A stretch of DNA of 64,000 bases. It comes from Gordius sp. MW1 (taxonomy: Eukaryota; Nematomorpha; Gordioida; Gordea; Gordiidae). The notes beneath the pieces are model-generated. The model had not been told where the DNA came from and searched no databases. It saw nothing but the letters and a program-made list of their open reading frames with translations. This document shows, piece after piece, positions 11,546 through 23,171 of the stretch. A program made the position numbers and the translations under genes. The stretch spans positions 8,122,001 through 8,186,000 of the forward strand of contig OZ038532.1 of the NCBI GenBank assembly GCA_964036665.1, given 5' to 3'. The first letter of the stretch is position 1, and every line of letters begins with the position of its first letter.

Positions 11546-12060
11546 TAGCCTTCGGCCCTCGTGGGAAGGGGAGGAGGGGAAGGGGGGACGACTCCTCTAT
11601 ACTCCGTATAAACGTAGCATATTTGCTATGCAATTTATGGGCGAGAAAGGTGGGAAGGGGCGAGAATGCCTATAGGGGGAATTAATTCAAAATAATTGGA
11701 CTGACGGGCATAGGGTAAATATCAATGTTTACTAATTTCAAAGCGAAAAAAAGAATAAAAATTGGTTAGTAGTCAGGACACGGGTAAAAAGTCGTATTAT
11801 CAAGGGTATTAACAAGAACAATATATGAATTTAATTTAAAAAAAAATAAAAATTTTGCCCTTACCGGGATTCGAACCCACATAAGTAGTGGTATAGTGTT
11901 TTGTAGGGGTACAGGAACCCATATTAGTAGATGTATAGGCCCTTCTAGGGGAGGGCATAAGGTAATTATCGCTGTTAATTTATTCAAAAACAAAAATTAA
12001 AATTTGGTCATTTTTTTCATCGGTAAGTAGCCAGCGGTAGGTCAAAAAGTCATATTATCA
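11546..12060 (-). repeat. Composite repeat, hairpin tail plus SINE-like head, minus orientation
   Basis: At 11,546-11,690 lies the family's tail, reverse complemented: CTAG, hairpin-forming GCCTTCGGCCC, a G-rich tract, and the end motif at 11,623-11,642 followed by GGCGAGAAAGG. Further right is a reverse tRNA B-box segment (GGATTCGAACC at 11,867-11,877) with the CCCTTGTAGGGG-type flank also seen at 17,400 and 17,690. Non-coding. Confidence 0.65.
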
Positions 12061-12639
12061 ATGGTATTAATAAGAACTCCAACTTAAAACTAAATAATTA
12101 AGCAGGTTAAACTATAGATTATTATCTTCAACCTAACGCTCAGTAATGTTACAAGGGCTTTTTTTAAAGTGGTTGATTTACGTGTTAGAAGTTAGACTTT
12201 TTGACCTGTTTTGATGAATTGGAATTATTTAAATTGAATAATAAGTAATACAACAAGATGCAAATATATGCAGTATTATTTATATAAGCTCAAGGACACC
12301 TCTATATAGCAATTAACAACAATCCAAATATAACAGGCAACGTACAATTTTATTGAAGGCTCTCGCTCATATAAATTGATTAAAATTAGCATAAAAATTT
12401 AGATAAAGGCTGCTCCATTAAAGCGTTAAAATTTTTGAAATACTACATTTCAAAGAGGGTTGAAAACTAAGTTTTGGCTTAAACGCATTTTGATCTTATT
12501 TGTAAAGCTCACTTATTCATCTTAGTAAATTTCATAGGAATTTAAGAATGAGATTAATTCATTAATATAAGGTTTTTTAGAAATTAAAATACATTTAATA
12601 ACGGTAACAAAAAAAATAGTGTTTGTTTCTTAATTTTTT
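12061..12639. other. AT-rich spacer
   Basis: No gene, RNA or clear repeat seen. Confidence 0.4.
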
Positions 12640-13345
12640 TTTCATTCGAATCGACAGTTAGTATTAATAACGACCCCGCCCAAAAAATCGATAACGAGAG
12701 AGAGATGATGTGGGGAGGAGACACGCGTATGTATTACTATTCTAACACAACGAGGGAGAGATATGCTGAGGGGTGGGGACCTCTTATGCATTAATTTAAA
12801 AAATCGAAATACTAACACATCTCTCTCTTCCATCTCCTCCACTCCCCCCCCCCCCCCCTAAACCCCCCCCCCCGCGCTTATAATACTAGGGTAATCTTTA
12901 GTTTAACCTTGGCATATAAAAATAGCGTAACTGGGGGCTTCGCCCCCAGACCCCCTTGGGGGCTTCGCCCTTAAACCCCCTGCTGGCGTTGGGGGCTCTG
13001 CCCCCAAACCATCATCTCCTGGGAGCTCCACCCCCAGACCCCCGGGAAAGGGGGAGAAGGGATGGGAGGACGACTCATCTACTCTCCGTATAAATGTAGC
13101 ATATTTGCTATGCAATTTATGGGCGAGAAAGGTGGGAAGGGGCGAGAATGCCTATAGGGGGTAGGATAATTGCTAGGGTTTCCCCCTTGGCAAAGACAGC
13201 CAACTATTAGGTTTTCCATGAAATCACAATCTAATTAAATGAAATATATTAACCCAATAAAAAAATATATATGCTTTTATAAGGTAGGAAGGGGCGAAAA
13301 TGCCTATAGGGGGTAGGATAATTGCTAGGGTTTCCCCCTTGGCTA
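12640..13345 (-). repeat. Composite repeat modules and G-rich tail copies
   Basis: Carries the GAGAGAGATGATGTGGGG-type purine module also found at 14,180, 20,820, 41,230 and 61,540. It also has a long alternating C/G block with GGGGGCTTCGCCCCC hairpins (12,930-13,050), the end motif at 13,105-13,124, and two copies of the GAATGCCTATAGGGGG tail segment (about 13,147 and 13,297). Frames across the G-rich part are artefacts. Confidence 0.6.
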
Positions 13346-14547
13346 CTACTCCCATGCTAGTTACACAACATAAAAATCCACTTTTTTGTCCAAAAAAAAT
13401 AAATAAAAATTTATTTAAATTTAAACCCTCAATTTTACTCGCCGTTTTATAACGTATGTTTTGCATGTGATAAAAATTTGAAGAAGAAAAAGATAGTATT
13501 TTTTTTAATTTGGCAGAAGCTGGCTATGTAACAAGGGATTGTTTTGTAAAATAAAATGTGAACATTAAATAATCAAATATACTTTAAAAATTCTATTATT
13601 AATTCAAAAATCCATATTGTCGTAAAGAATGTTTCCAGTTATAACAACAATTATCCTCGTCTAGGTTAGGCTTTCTTTAGTGTATTACTAATTTTATATT
13701 AATTTATTTGCTAAAATATAAAAGGCAAGGAAGGGGTAACTAGGCAAGGAGGGGGGGGGGGGGTGAAATCAAAAAATTAAACGTCTTTGACTTTATATTT
13801 TATTTAATGTTTTTAATTATGATAACTTTTCATTGATATAATATCTGTTTAAAACAAAATAGCTTGTCTAAATGTATTTTTTTTTACCAAAAAATTGATT
13901 TTTAAATGTCGTTTATTTGTTTATTTTTTAAAAAACGAATAAATTTGTTATAATAATATTTAGCTTAACTATGCTTCATTTCAACTCTCTAAATTAAATT
14001 CATTTTTTATAATAGAAATTCTTTATCTACAAAAACATTATTTAATCAAAAAAAATTAACAAAAAGGAATGTAAAACACTTTGAATTTGATTTCATTCCC
14101 AAGATATAATCTTTGGTTTTGCTCGATTTGGGATAACAACATAAATATATATGACAAAATAATCTAATTAATGCCAATATTGTGAAATAATGAGAGATGA
14201 TCTCTCTCCCTTTCTTCATCTCCTCCACTCCCGCCCCCTAGCGGTGGGCGGATAAGAGAGGAAGATAGGGGTAGGGGTTTAACCTTGGCATAGCGCCATT
14301 GAAAAAAAAATCAATATAAAATAACGAAGGAATAATTTTCCCCTTTCCCCTTTTAATTGCTATATAATAATATACAATTTTTCCTCCTAGTTTCACTACT
14401 TTCTTTACAAGATTTAACTTAATTGGTGAATTAAAGTAAATGTTACAGAGGGAAATTTAATACATCCTATAGCACATCGATTGAGATACATTGGTAAAAC
14501 ATGGAGTTAACTAATTGTTATATGCATTCTAGAACTATAAAAATACC
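13346..14547. other. AT-rich stretch
   Basis: No supported gene. Includes a G-run near 13,750 and a short relative of the purine-rich module at 14,190-14,290. Confidence 0.4.
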
Positions 14548-14770
14548 CCAAACTTTAAATAGCTATAGCTTAGATATTTTATAATATATAAACTTGCCAA
14601 AATTTGCAAGAATAATATTTCAACTCTTATATGTTCATTAATATATTAATTTGCCTATTTGATCAAGTGGTTTAAATTTTATGCCTATAATTAGAGACAA
14701 CTAATTTATTTTGTACAGCATTTTTAAACGGCTTGGGGTCATTATTACCCAACCCGACCTACGAAGTGGA
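14548..14770. mobile_element. Truncated copy of the 5,842 MITE
   Basis: Closely similar to 5,892-6,090: shared TACCCCAAACT, AGATATTTTATAAT, TTGATCAAGTGG and GCATTTTTAAACGGCTTGGG. The left inverted terminus is missing and the right one is changed (ACCCGACCTACGAAGT). A diverged piece of the 6,362 foldback follows it. Confidence 0.65.
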
Positions 14771-15054
14771 CTTATGGGGTTTGTAGGACCCCATTCTTAA
14801 AATGATCATAATTTTAAAACCAATAGAGTAACACATCTCAAATTTTAAATATAAGTTTATTAAAGCCTCTATAGGTTTGTAAAAAAAAGGATTTAATTAT
14901 AAATAGTAATTCTAAAATTATATGCAATTTACCAAACACAAAGAAAATGAATAAAAATCAAAATGACATGTTTTATTTTTGTAATGGATACCAAACGGTT
15001 AGTAGATATATAAAAAGCAAATGTTTGTTTAATAATAAAAGAAGGTTTGAAAGC

Positions 15055-16110
15055 AGCCAGGACAGGGTAAAAGTGGTTATAAATTCATAATAGTAAAAAA
15101 AAACGAAAAAATAATTTTCGAATCACATTTTGGCCAATAGTCATTTTTGTCATTGGTCAGCAGCCAGGACACGGTAAAAGTGGATATAAATTTATAAGTC
15201 AAAACAAAAACGAAAAAAAAAATTTTCGAATCACATTTTGGCCAATGGTCATTTTTTTAATTGGTCAGTACCAACAGATGGTTGTTAGCGAAAAAAAACG
15301 GAAAAAATAAACTTGGATTCACATTTTGGCCAATGGTCATTTTTTTCATTGGTCAGCACCCAACGGACGGCCAAAAAGTCATAATAGCAATGGTAGTTAC
15401 AAGAACAATCATAATAGGCGGAAAAAACGGAAAAAATATACTTGGATTCACATTTCTCCCAATGGTCATTTTTTTCATTGGTCAGCACCCAACGGACGGC
15501 CAAAACGTCTTATTATCAATGGTAGTAACAAGAAAAATCATAATAGTCGAAAAAAACGAAAAAATATACTTGGATTCACATTTTGGCCAATGGTCATTTT
15601 TTCCATCGGTCAGCAGCCAACGGACGGCCAAAAAGTCTTATTATCAATGGTAGATACAAGAACAATCATAATAGTCGAAAAAAAACTAAAAAATAAACTT
15701 GGATTCACATTTTGGCCAATAGTCATTTTTTTCCATTGGTCAGCAGCCAACGGACGGCCAAAAAGTCATAATAGCAATGGTAGTAACAAGAACAATCATA
15801 ATAGGCGAAAAAAAATGAAAAAATAAACTTGGATTCGCATTTTGGCCAATGGTCATTTTTTTCATTGGTCAGCACCCAACGGACGGCCAAAAAGTTATAA
15901 TAGCAATGGTAGTAACAGGAACAATCATAATAGTCAAAAAAACCCGGGATTCGAACCCAAAAACTGGTTAAATTAACAAAAATTAAAAGTAAACAAAACA
16001 AGACACTCGGTGCGTGACATCCACGTTCGGTGCGCACGCCGAATAGCGCACGCCACGCCGAATAGCAAGACAAAACAAAATGGAAAGTGAGCCCATAAAT
16101 TGCATAGCAA
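15055..16110 (-). repeat. Tandem CCAAT-pair array of the composite family
   Basis: At least seven tandem units of roughly 105-130 bp. Each contains GGCCAATGGTCATTTTTT followed by CATTGGTCAG, then an AACGGACGGCCAAAAAGTC segment and a CAATGGTAGTAACAAGAAC segment. The array ends at a reverse B-box segment (GGATTCGAACC, 15,947-15,957) and an end motif at 16,091-16,110. Long open frames here (HWSAANGRPKS-like) merely reflect the repeat and occur in several frames. Confidence 0.8.
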
Positions 16111-16559
16111 TTAATACTTATAAAGAGTATAGTGAAATGCAGTAAATTTAATTCCAATCATATATTTTATAACATAGCAAATACAAAACGACCAAATGTA
16201 TGCATTTAGTTAGTAACCATCTAAAAATATGATTTGCCCATATCAGTAGCTAGCATGAAGAAAATGCTGCATTTTTGAATTTATGATATATTAATCCCTT
16301 ATCAATTTATGATCTCAAGATATAAATGAAATTTTATGTTATTTAAATAGATAATGAAATGAAAAATAGAAAATCAATATATTATAAATAATTTAACAAA
16401 TATTACTTATTATGGAAAAATAGGGGGGGGGGGCTACTTCAGCATTTGACGTTTTTTGATCATCAAATAAATAACTAATTAGTAAAATAGTCAAGAATTT
16501 GTTTCAGTATTTTATAATGATTTTGGAAGGAGCATTTTAAAATTTTATCCTTTACTTAA
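16111..16559. other. AT-rich spacer between repeats
   Basis: Nothing recognised except a G-run near 16,425. Confidence 0.4.
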
Positions 16560-16855
16560 AAACAATTTGGACAATGGTCATTTTTTTATTGGTCAGTAGC
16601 CTGCGGACGGTCAAAAAGTCATATTATCAATGGTGTTAACAAGAACAAAATATTAATTTAATTTAAAAAAAAAAAAAATTCGTCCTCCTGGGTTTGAACA
16701 CAAGCCTACAGGACACAAGCCGTGGGCTATACCCACTCACATTCTTGGTATTAAAATGGTAGAAGTTTTTATGTTATTTATATAGATAATGTAGATGGAC
16801 GACGGACGGACAACAAAAAACGAGCCTATAAATTGCATAAACAAAATTTTTTTAC
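16560..16855 (-). repeat. SINE-like unit with tRNA-like head, minus orientation
   Basis: Read on the minus strand, a tRNA-like head (A-box-like TGGGTATAGCCCACGG, B-box TGTTCAAACCC at about 16,690-16,700) is followed by an A/T body and one CCAAT pair at 16,569. The other side carries the GGAC microsatellite and a shortened end motif (16,790-16,850). The head resembles those at 17,935, 21,655 and 42,785. Confidence 0.6.
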
Positions 16856-16929
16856 TTTTACCTTATGGAAAAATACACATATGGTTTAAATTTTGATTTA
16901 ATATCATTATTATTTTAAAAAATAATTAG

Positions 16930-18055
16930 AAAGATACTTAAAAACAATTTGGCGAATGGTCATTTTTTTCATTGATCAGTAGCCAGGACACGGTCAAAAA
17001 GGATGTAAATACATAAGAGACGATTAAAAAACGAAAAAAAAATTTCAAATCACAATTTGGCCAATGGTCACTTTTTTCCATTGGTCAGTAAAAAAAGACG
17101 GTCTATAAATACATACGAGTCAAAAAAAACGAAAAAATTTTTTTTGATTCACACTTTGGCCAATGCTGAATTTTTTCATTGGTCAGCAGCCAACGGACGG
17201 CTAAAAAGTCACATTATCAATGGTATTAACAAGAACAATATATTAATTTAAAAAAAAACGAAAAAAAATTTTTGATTCACACTTAGGCAATGGTGATTTT
17301 TTCCATTGGTCAGTAGCCAGCGGACGGTCAAAAAGTCATATAATCAATGGTATTAACAAGAACAATACATTAATTTAATTTTTAAAAAAAATAAAAATTT
17401 TGCCCTGTCCGGGATTCGAACCCACATTAGTAGAGGCATAGGCTTTTGTAGGGGCACTATCAGTAGGGGCATAGGCATCTGTAGGGGAGGGCACAGGGTA
17501 ATTAGCAATGTTAACCAATTCAAAAACGAAAAAAAAATTTCGATTTATACTTTGGCCAATGGTCATTTTTTCATTGGTCAGTAGCCAGAACACTGTCAAA
17601 AAGTCATATTATCAATGGTATTCACAAGAACAATATATTAATTATAATTTAAAAAAATAGAAATTTTGCCCTCTCCGGGATTCGAACCCACATTAGTAAA
17701 GGCATAGGCTTTTGTAGGGGCACTATCAGTAGAGGCATAGGCCCTTGTAGGAAAGGGCATAGGGTATTTATCAATGTCAACCTAATCAAAAAAGAAAAAA
17801 AATTTCGATTTATTTGGCCAATGGTCATTTTTTTCATTGGTCAGTAGCCAGCGGACGGTCAAAAATTCATATTATCAATGTTATTAACAAGAACAAAATA
17901 TTAATTTAATTCAAAAAAATTTAAAAAAAAAATTCGTCCTCTCCTTGGCTTTAACTCAAGACCTCCAGGTCATAAAGCTGGTGTAAATAAATTGAAGGGT
18001 AACGGACAACGGACGGACAACAAAAAACGAGCCCCTAAATTGCATAGCAATTAAT
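16930..18055 (-). repeat. Composite repeat array, minus orientation
   Basis: CCAAT pairs near 16,953, 17,059, 17,158, 17,287, 17,553 and 17,818. Reverse B-box segments (GGATTCGAACC) at 17,412-17,422 and 17,688-17,698, each with a CATTAGTARAGGCATAGGC flank. A decayed tRNA-like head lies near 17,935, and the GGAC microsatellite plus end motif at 18,000-18,050. Non-coding. Confidence 0.7.
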
Positions 18056-18080
18056 ATCCACAATTTGTATAACATATGAC

Positions 18081-18416
18081 TTTAATGGATAAATTTTCGG
18101 GAATTGTCGAGGGTGTTAAAAAGAAATTATAATTATTATAATAATATTTCGTCCTATTTAAGGACATCTTCGGATTAAATTAAAATAGAATTACAAAATA
18201 AAATAAAATAATACAATTAAATCGAACGTTCTAAAGGGAGTTTAATATTATAATGTAAGAAAGGATACAGGTTCTCTTTACCCATATCTTCATTGAGTGT
18301 TGGGTGTAATCTTCGAATGAAAAAGGACTCTAGGGTTTTTCTTTCAAAATAGGTCTCGGTGTTAACTAAAATGGTTGTTTTTAAATTGTTTCCGTGATTT
18401 AGTTGTAATAAATGAT
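18081..18416 (-). repeat. Left arm of Penelope-like inverted repeat
   Basis: 336-bp arm whose reverse complement reappears at 18,698-19,033 with only a few mismatches. It carries the C-terminal coding end of a GIY-YIG protein and its AT-rich 3' tail. Confidence 0.85.
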
Positions 18417-18702
18417 TTGAAACGGCGGTTAAATTTGCGTTTGAGCGATATAATGCCGCTAGATGTTCCTTGAATCGTGTTCTAAAATCTCTTTTTGTTT
18501 CACCAATATAGAAATTATTGCAATCATTACAAGTTATCTTATATATTAAGTTGTTTGTAGTAGGAGATGATTGGTAATTATTTTGTATAATATTTAGTAA
18601 AGATCTGTTGGGTTTCTGACTTATTATAATGTTGTTCATATTGTTGTTCCTTAAAATGTGTCTTATGTTTCTTATGAAACTATAAGGTATATATTGAATC
18701 AT
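18217..18702 (-). pseudogene. GIY-YIG endonuclease end of a Penelope-like element
   Basis: 161-codon frame, 5'-truncated. It contains NNLIYKITCNDCNNFYIG followed by ETKRDFRTRFKEH, the GIY-YIG nuclease pattern with the catalytic arginine and downstream glutamate region (ETYFERKTLESFFIRRL). Penelope-like retroelements have a reverse transcriptase followed by exactly this nuclease at their C-terminus; the reverse transcriptase is absent here. The C-terminal 79 codons are duplicated in inverted orientation at 18,658-18,897. Family assignment rests on the motif and on the inverted-repeat structure characteristic of these elements. Confidence 0.8.
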
Positions 18703-19033
18703 TTATTACAACTAAATCACGGAAACAGTTTAAAAACAACCATTTTAGTTAACACCGAGACCTATTTTGAAAGAAAAACCCTAGAGTCCTTTTTCATTCG
18801 AAGATTACACCCAACACTCAATGAAGATATGGGTAAAGAGAACCTGTATCCTTTCTTACATTATAATATTAACCTCCCTTTAGAACGTTCGATTTAATTG
18901 TATTATTTTATTTTATTTTGTAATTCTATTTTAATTTAATCCGAAGATGTCCTTAAATAGGACGAAATATTATTATAATAATTATAATTTCTTTTTAACA
19001 CCCTCGACAATTCCCGAAAATTTATCCATTAAA
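18698..19033 (+). repeat. Right arm of Penelope-like inverted repeat
   Basis: Inverted duplicate of 18,081-18,416, encoding on the plus strand the same terminal segment (ETYFERKTLESFFIRRL...). With a 281-bp loop between the arms (18,417-18,697) the transcript could form a very long hairpin. Confidence 0.85.
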
Positions 19034-19195
19034 AACATCGAATATGAGGGTAAAAATCTTCTAAAATATGACTTTAAGTAGTACAATTCTCAATTGTAGA
19101 ATTTTAAGCTGTTTATTCAAAAAAGAATGTTAAAACCATGTTAAGCATATAAAAACAACACTTTTAGAAAATATTAACTTAAATACTAAAACTCG

Positions 19196-21048
19196 GGCCT
19201 TCGGCCCTCGTGGGAAGGGGGAGAAGGGAAGGGAAGAGGGGAAGGGAAGGGGGGACGACTCATCTGTACTTCGTATAAATGTATCATATTTGCTATGCAA
19301 TTTATGGGCGAGAAAGGTGGGAAGGGGCGAGAATGCCTATAGGGGGGTATTAAATGCCTAATGATTAATTAATTATTTATAAAATTTTCCATTATAGGCA
19401 AAATGTAATAAAGGCAAAATGTAATATAGGCAAGGGTTAGGGTTAGATTTAGTGTTTGCATCTAGTTGCGTATTACATTAGTTTTTATGGCCTTTAGTGA
19501 TTATGGGTCTAACAAACATTATATTATAAAACAACACAATGTTAAGAATTTGCAGAATTGTTGGGAGAAATTTTTTGTTGAATTTGAACAATTTTTAATT
19601 AAAAAAATCAAAAATTTGGCCAATGGTCACTTTTTCTCTATTGGTCAGTACCAACAGATACTCTATAAGTCAATGATAGCCAAAAAAACGGAAAAAAAAT
19701 TTTGATGCTCACTTTGGCCAATAGTCATTATTTTCCATTGGTCAGCAGCCAGCACACGGTAAAAGTGGATATAAATTCATAAGAGTAAAAAAACGAAAAA
19801 TAAATTTTCGAACCACATTTTGGCCAATGGTCATTTTTTTCCATTGGTCAGCAGCCAGGACACGGTAAAAGTGGATATAAATTCATAATAGTCAAAAAAA
19901 AAAACGAAAAAAAAGTTTTCGAATCACATTTTGGCCAATGGTCATTTTATTCCATTGGTCAGCAGCCAGCGGATGGCCAAAAAGTCATAATAGCAATGGT
20001 AGGAACAGGAACAATCATAATAGTCAAAAAAAACGAAAAAAATAATTTCGATTCACATTTTGGCCAATGGTCATTTTTTCCATTGGTCAGGAGATAGCGG
20101 ACGGCCAAAAAGTCATAATAGCAATGGTAGTAACAGGAACAATCATAATAGTCAAAAAAAAAAAAAAAAATAAACTCGGATTCACATTTTGGCCAATGGT
20201 CATTTTTTTCATTGGTCAGCAGCCAACGGACGGCCAGAGTCAAAAAAAAACTCCGGGATTCTAACCCAAAAACTAGTTAAATTGCATAGCAATTAAAAGT
20301 AAATAACTTTTTTTATGTTTATTATATAACATTAATCAGCAGCCAGCGGACGGCCAAAAAGTCATAATAGCAATGGTAGAAACAGGAACAATCATAATAG
20401 TCAAAAAAAAACGAAAAAAATATTTTCGATTCACATTTTGGCCAATGGTCATTTTTTTCATTGGTCAGCAGCCAGCGGACGGCCAAAAATTCTTATTATC
20501 AATGATAGTAACAAGAACAATCATAAGAGTCAAAAAAACTCCGGGATTCTAACCCCAAAACTAATTAAATTGCATAGCAATTAAAAAGTAAACAACTTTT
20601 ATTTATGTTTATTATATAACTAGTTAAATTGCATAGCATTAAAAGTAAACAACTTTTATCTATGTTTATTATATAACAAAAACTAGTTAAAATGCATAGC
20701 AATTAAAAGTAAACAACTTTTATTTATGTTTATTATATAACTAGTTAAATTGCATAGCAATTAAAAGTAAACAACTTTTATTTATGTTTATTATATAATA
20801 GATAATTTAACAAATCTTATATATAACACAGCGAGGGAGATAGAGATGAGGGGTGGGGCACCTCTTATGCATTAATTTAAAAAATAACACAGCGAGGGAG
20901 ATAGAGATGAGGGGTGGGGCACCTCTTTCTCATGCATAAATTTAAAAAAGCGATAACCTAATATACCCAATGCAAATAGATAGGGAGGGTAACGGACAAC
21001 GGACGGACACCAAAAAACGAGCCCATAAATTGCATAGCAATTAATAAC
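19196..21048 (-). mobile_element. Complete composite non-autonomous element, copy in minus orientation
   Basis: Same order as the plus copy at 61,402-62,953, reversed. It runs hairpin tail (CTCGGGCCTTCGGCCCTC at 19,197), G-rich tract, end motif at 19,290-19,309, GAATGCCTATAGGGGGG, unique segment with AGGGTTAGGGTTAG, CCAAT units (near 19,619, 19,715, 19,822, 19,932, 20,062, 20,191 and 20,439), B-box-like segments with GGATTCTAACCC (20,257 and 20,541), four near-identical short ATTGCATAGCAATTAAAAG repeats (20,570-20,800), GAGATGAGGGGTGGGGCACC modules, GGAC microsatellite and end motif at 21,021-21,040. No protein encoded. Confidence 0.8.
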
Positions 21049-21480
21049 TTAATATTTATGTATTTTAACACTAGAGGTTAGGCTGCAATTCTTAATGAAA
21101 TAATGATTACTTTTCTTTTCATCTAATCACGCGAGGGAAAATTAGCTTTTCATCAATAAATAATTTAAGAAAAAAATTTCATTTGCCTTTGACTTTTTAA
21201 CGGTCAACATTTTTTAAAAGGTTTAAAATTAAATTTTAATTCGGAATGTTTGAAAATTAGAGAATGTTTGGACAATCGTTAGTTTTATCAAACATATTAA
21301 AGGGGCATTAGAAAAATGCAGCGCGTTATAGCTACTTAATTTGAGAAAGTAATGCGCTGTATCTACCCGTTTTTTGTAAAAATTTAAATTCAAGAAAGAT
21401 TATCCTTCGCTTAGCCTCGGTTAAACATTAGAAAAGACCCCACTCCACTACCAGATTATATTAACTAGGTATTTTAATAA
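21049..21480. other. AT-rich spacer
   Basis: No recognisable gene or repeat boundary. Confidence 0.4.
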
Positions 21481-21768
21481 ATAAAGGGTATAGGGTAATT
21501 ATTAATGTTAACTTAAAATACCCTTCAAAAACGAAATTTTTTTTTTTTGTATTTGGCCAATGGTCATTTTTTAATTGGTCAGTAGCCAGCGGACGGTCAA
21601 AAAGTCATATTATCAATGGTATTAACAAGAACAAAATATTAATTTAATTTAACCAGGTCACAAAGCTGGCGCCAATAACTTGGAGGGTAACGGACGGACA
21701 ACGGACGGACGGACAACGGACGGACGGACGGACAACAAAAAACGAGCCCATAAATTGCATAGCAATTA
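21481..21768 (-). repeat. Short composite repeat, minus orientation
   Basis: One CCAAT pair (21,555), the GTCAAAAAGTCATATTATCAA body, a remnant of the tRNA-like head (CAAAGCTGGCGCCAATAAC), an expanded GGAC microsatellite (21,685-21,735) and the end motif at 21,746-21,765. Confidence 0.7.
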
Positions 21769-21887
21769 AAAGGGAAAATAATGACTTACTTGATGCGAAT
21801 AGCTTCGATAGAAAGATCTTGACTTATTTTTTAAATATATTTTTACTCATTTGCAACAATTATTTAACGAAATAAATTAGAATTAAA

Positions 21888-22275
21888 AATGGATGTTATT
21901 TAAATGCACAGTAATAATTAAAAAATGCTCAGTATTTTATTAAAAGGCCTAGTTAAGATACAAAATTGCTCAGTAATTAACTTTAAAATGCTTAGCTTTA
22001 AATTAATAATGCTTAGTATTTTTACTAAAATGCTCAGTAATATAAATTCACAATTTGCGATATAAATTTATTTTGTACTTATATTTTATAAATAATATTT
22101 TAATGAAAACCAAATTGTGCTCAGTATTTAATTCAATTTTTGCTCATCAATTGCTCAGTAGAATAATTAAATGCTCAGTAAAATATTCAAATGTTCAATA
22201 ATTTAATTATTTGCTCAGTAATTAATTCATTTGTTCAGTTATTAGCTCTATGCTGCTCAGTAAATTTTTGCTCAA
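21888..22275 (+). repeat. TGCTCAGT array, ~21-bp period
   Basis: About fourteen copies of TGCTCAGT and one-base variants separated by AT-rich spacers, for example at 21,905, 21,926, 21,967, 21,989, 22,010, 22,031 and then 22,152, 22,172, 22,192, 22,212, 22,232 and 22,254. The left edge (AAATGGATGTTATTTAAATG) matches, in reverse, the right edge of the array at 43,440-43,650, so both belong to one dispersed family. No coding potential. Confidence 0.75.
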
Positions 22276-22289
22276 TAACTGAAATTTAA

Positions 22290-22680
22290 TTTTACCTCTT
22301 TCTTACCTGGGGGAGGGGGTGATTTGCCCCCCCCCTCTTTTTTACCCTTTTCCTTACCAGGGAGGGAGAGGGGGGTGATTTGACCCCCCTTATTTTTTAC
22401 CCTCTTTCTCACCCGGGGGGGGGGGAGGGGTAATTTGCCCACCCCTTTATTTTTCACCCTCTTTCTCACCAGGGGGGAGGGGGCGGTGATTTGCACCCCT
22501 CCCTTTATTCTTTACCCTCTTTCTCAGGGAGGAAGAGGGGGGTGATTTGCCCCTCCCCTTTTTTACTCTTTTTCTCACCGGGGGGGGGGGGGGGGGGTGA
22601 TTTGTCCCCTCCCCTTTTAACCTTTTTTTGCCCCCCCCCCCCCTTTTCTCACCCTACCCCCCCCCCTTTTCTTAATATCT
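22290..22680. repeat. G-rich tandem repeat with C/G hairpins
   Basis: Roughly six units of the form CACC, G-run, TGATTTGCCCC, C-run, TTTTTTACCCTCTTTCTCACC, repeating about every 60 bp. G-runs of 7-17 alternate with C-runs, so hairpins or quadruplexes are possible. A reversed relative lies at 59,862-59,990. Confidence 0.75.
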
Positions 22681-23171
22681 TTATATTCATCGTGATTTTT
22701 ATCATGTATCAATGGTAGGGCTGCACCGATATCGGTATCGGTATCGGTACCGATGATATCACGATTTTTTAACGATTCGGTATCGGTTATTAATCGACCG
22801 ATACCGATACCGATACTTGAAACTTTTTTTACAAATATTATATATTTGTTAGAGCTGTATATCTATATACTTTTTAAATTAAATTTTACTTAATTGCTGT
22901 TAAATCTAATTTATTTTTTCATTGATTCATTCATTCAAATTTCTACCACCACTTATTTATATTATTATGTAAGTTAGTTTATATTTAAAATTTATAATAT
23001 AATGTATTTATTTTTATATTATATATTGTATATACGATTTTTAATATATATATTATATAATATTTATCAACAAAGCATTTAAAATATTTTTAATTAGAAT
23101 AACATTCTATGTTGTGTATTATTAATTCAAATGGCCTTACATTGACTTTATTTAAATTAAATTATATTTAG

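Noticed and set aside
15261..15826. Two long overlapping frames (130 and 166 codons)
   Set aside because: Both are translations of the CCAAT tandem unit and are open in several frames on both strands; not a protein.
15055..16110. CRISPR-like regular repeats
   Set aside because: The genome is eukaryotic, the units are about 105-130 bp, the spacers are not unique and no cas genes are present.
18658..18897. Separate plus-strand gene of 79 codons
   Set aside because: It is the inverted duplicate of the Penelope-like C-terminus and lacks the rest of the domain.
22272..22718. Frames of about 75 codons rich in P, G and K on both strands
   Set aside because: They arise from homopolymer G/C runs in the tandem repeat.
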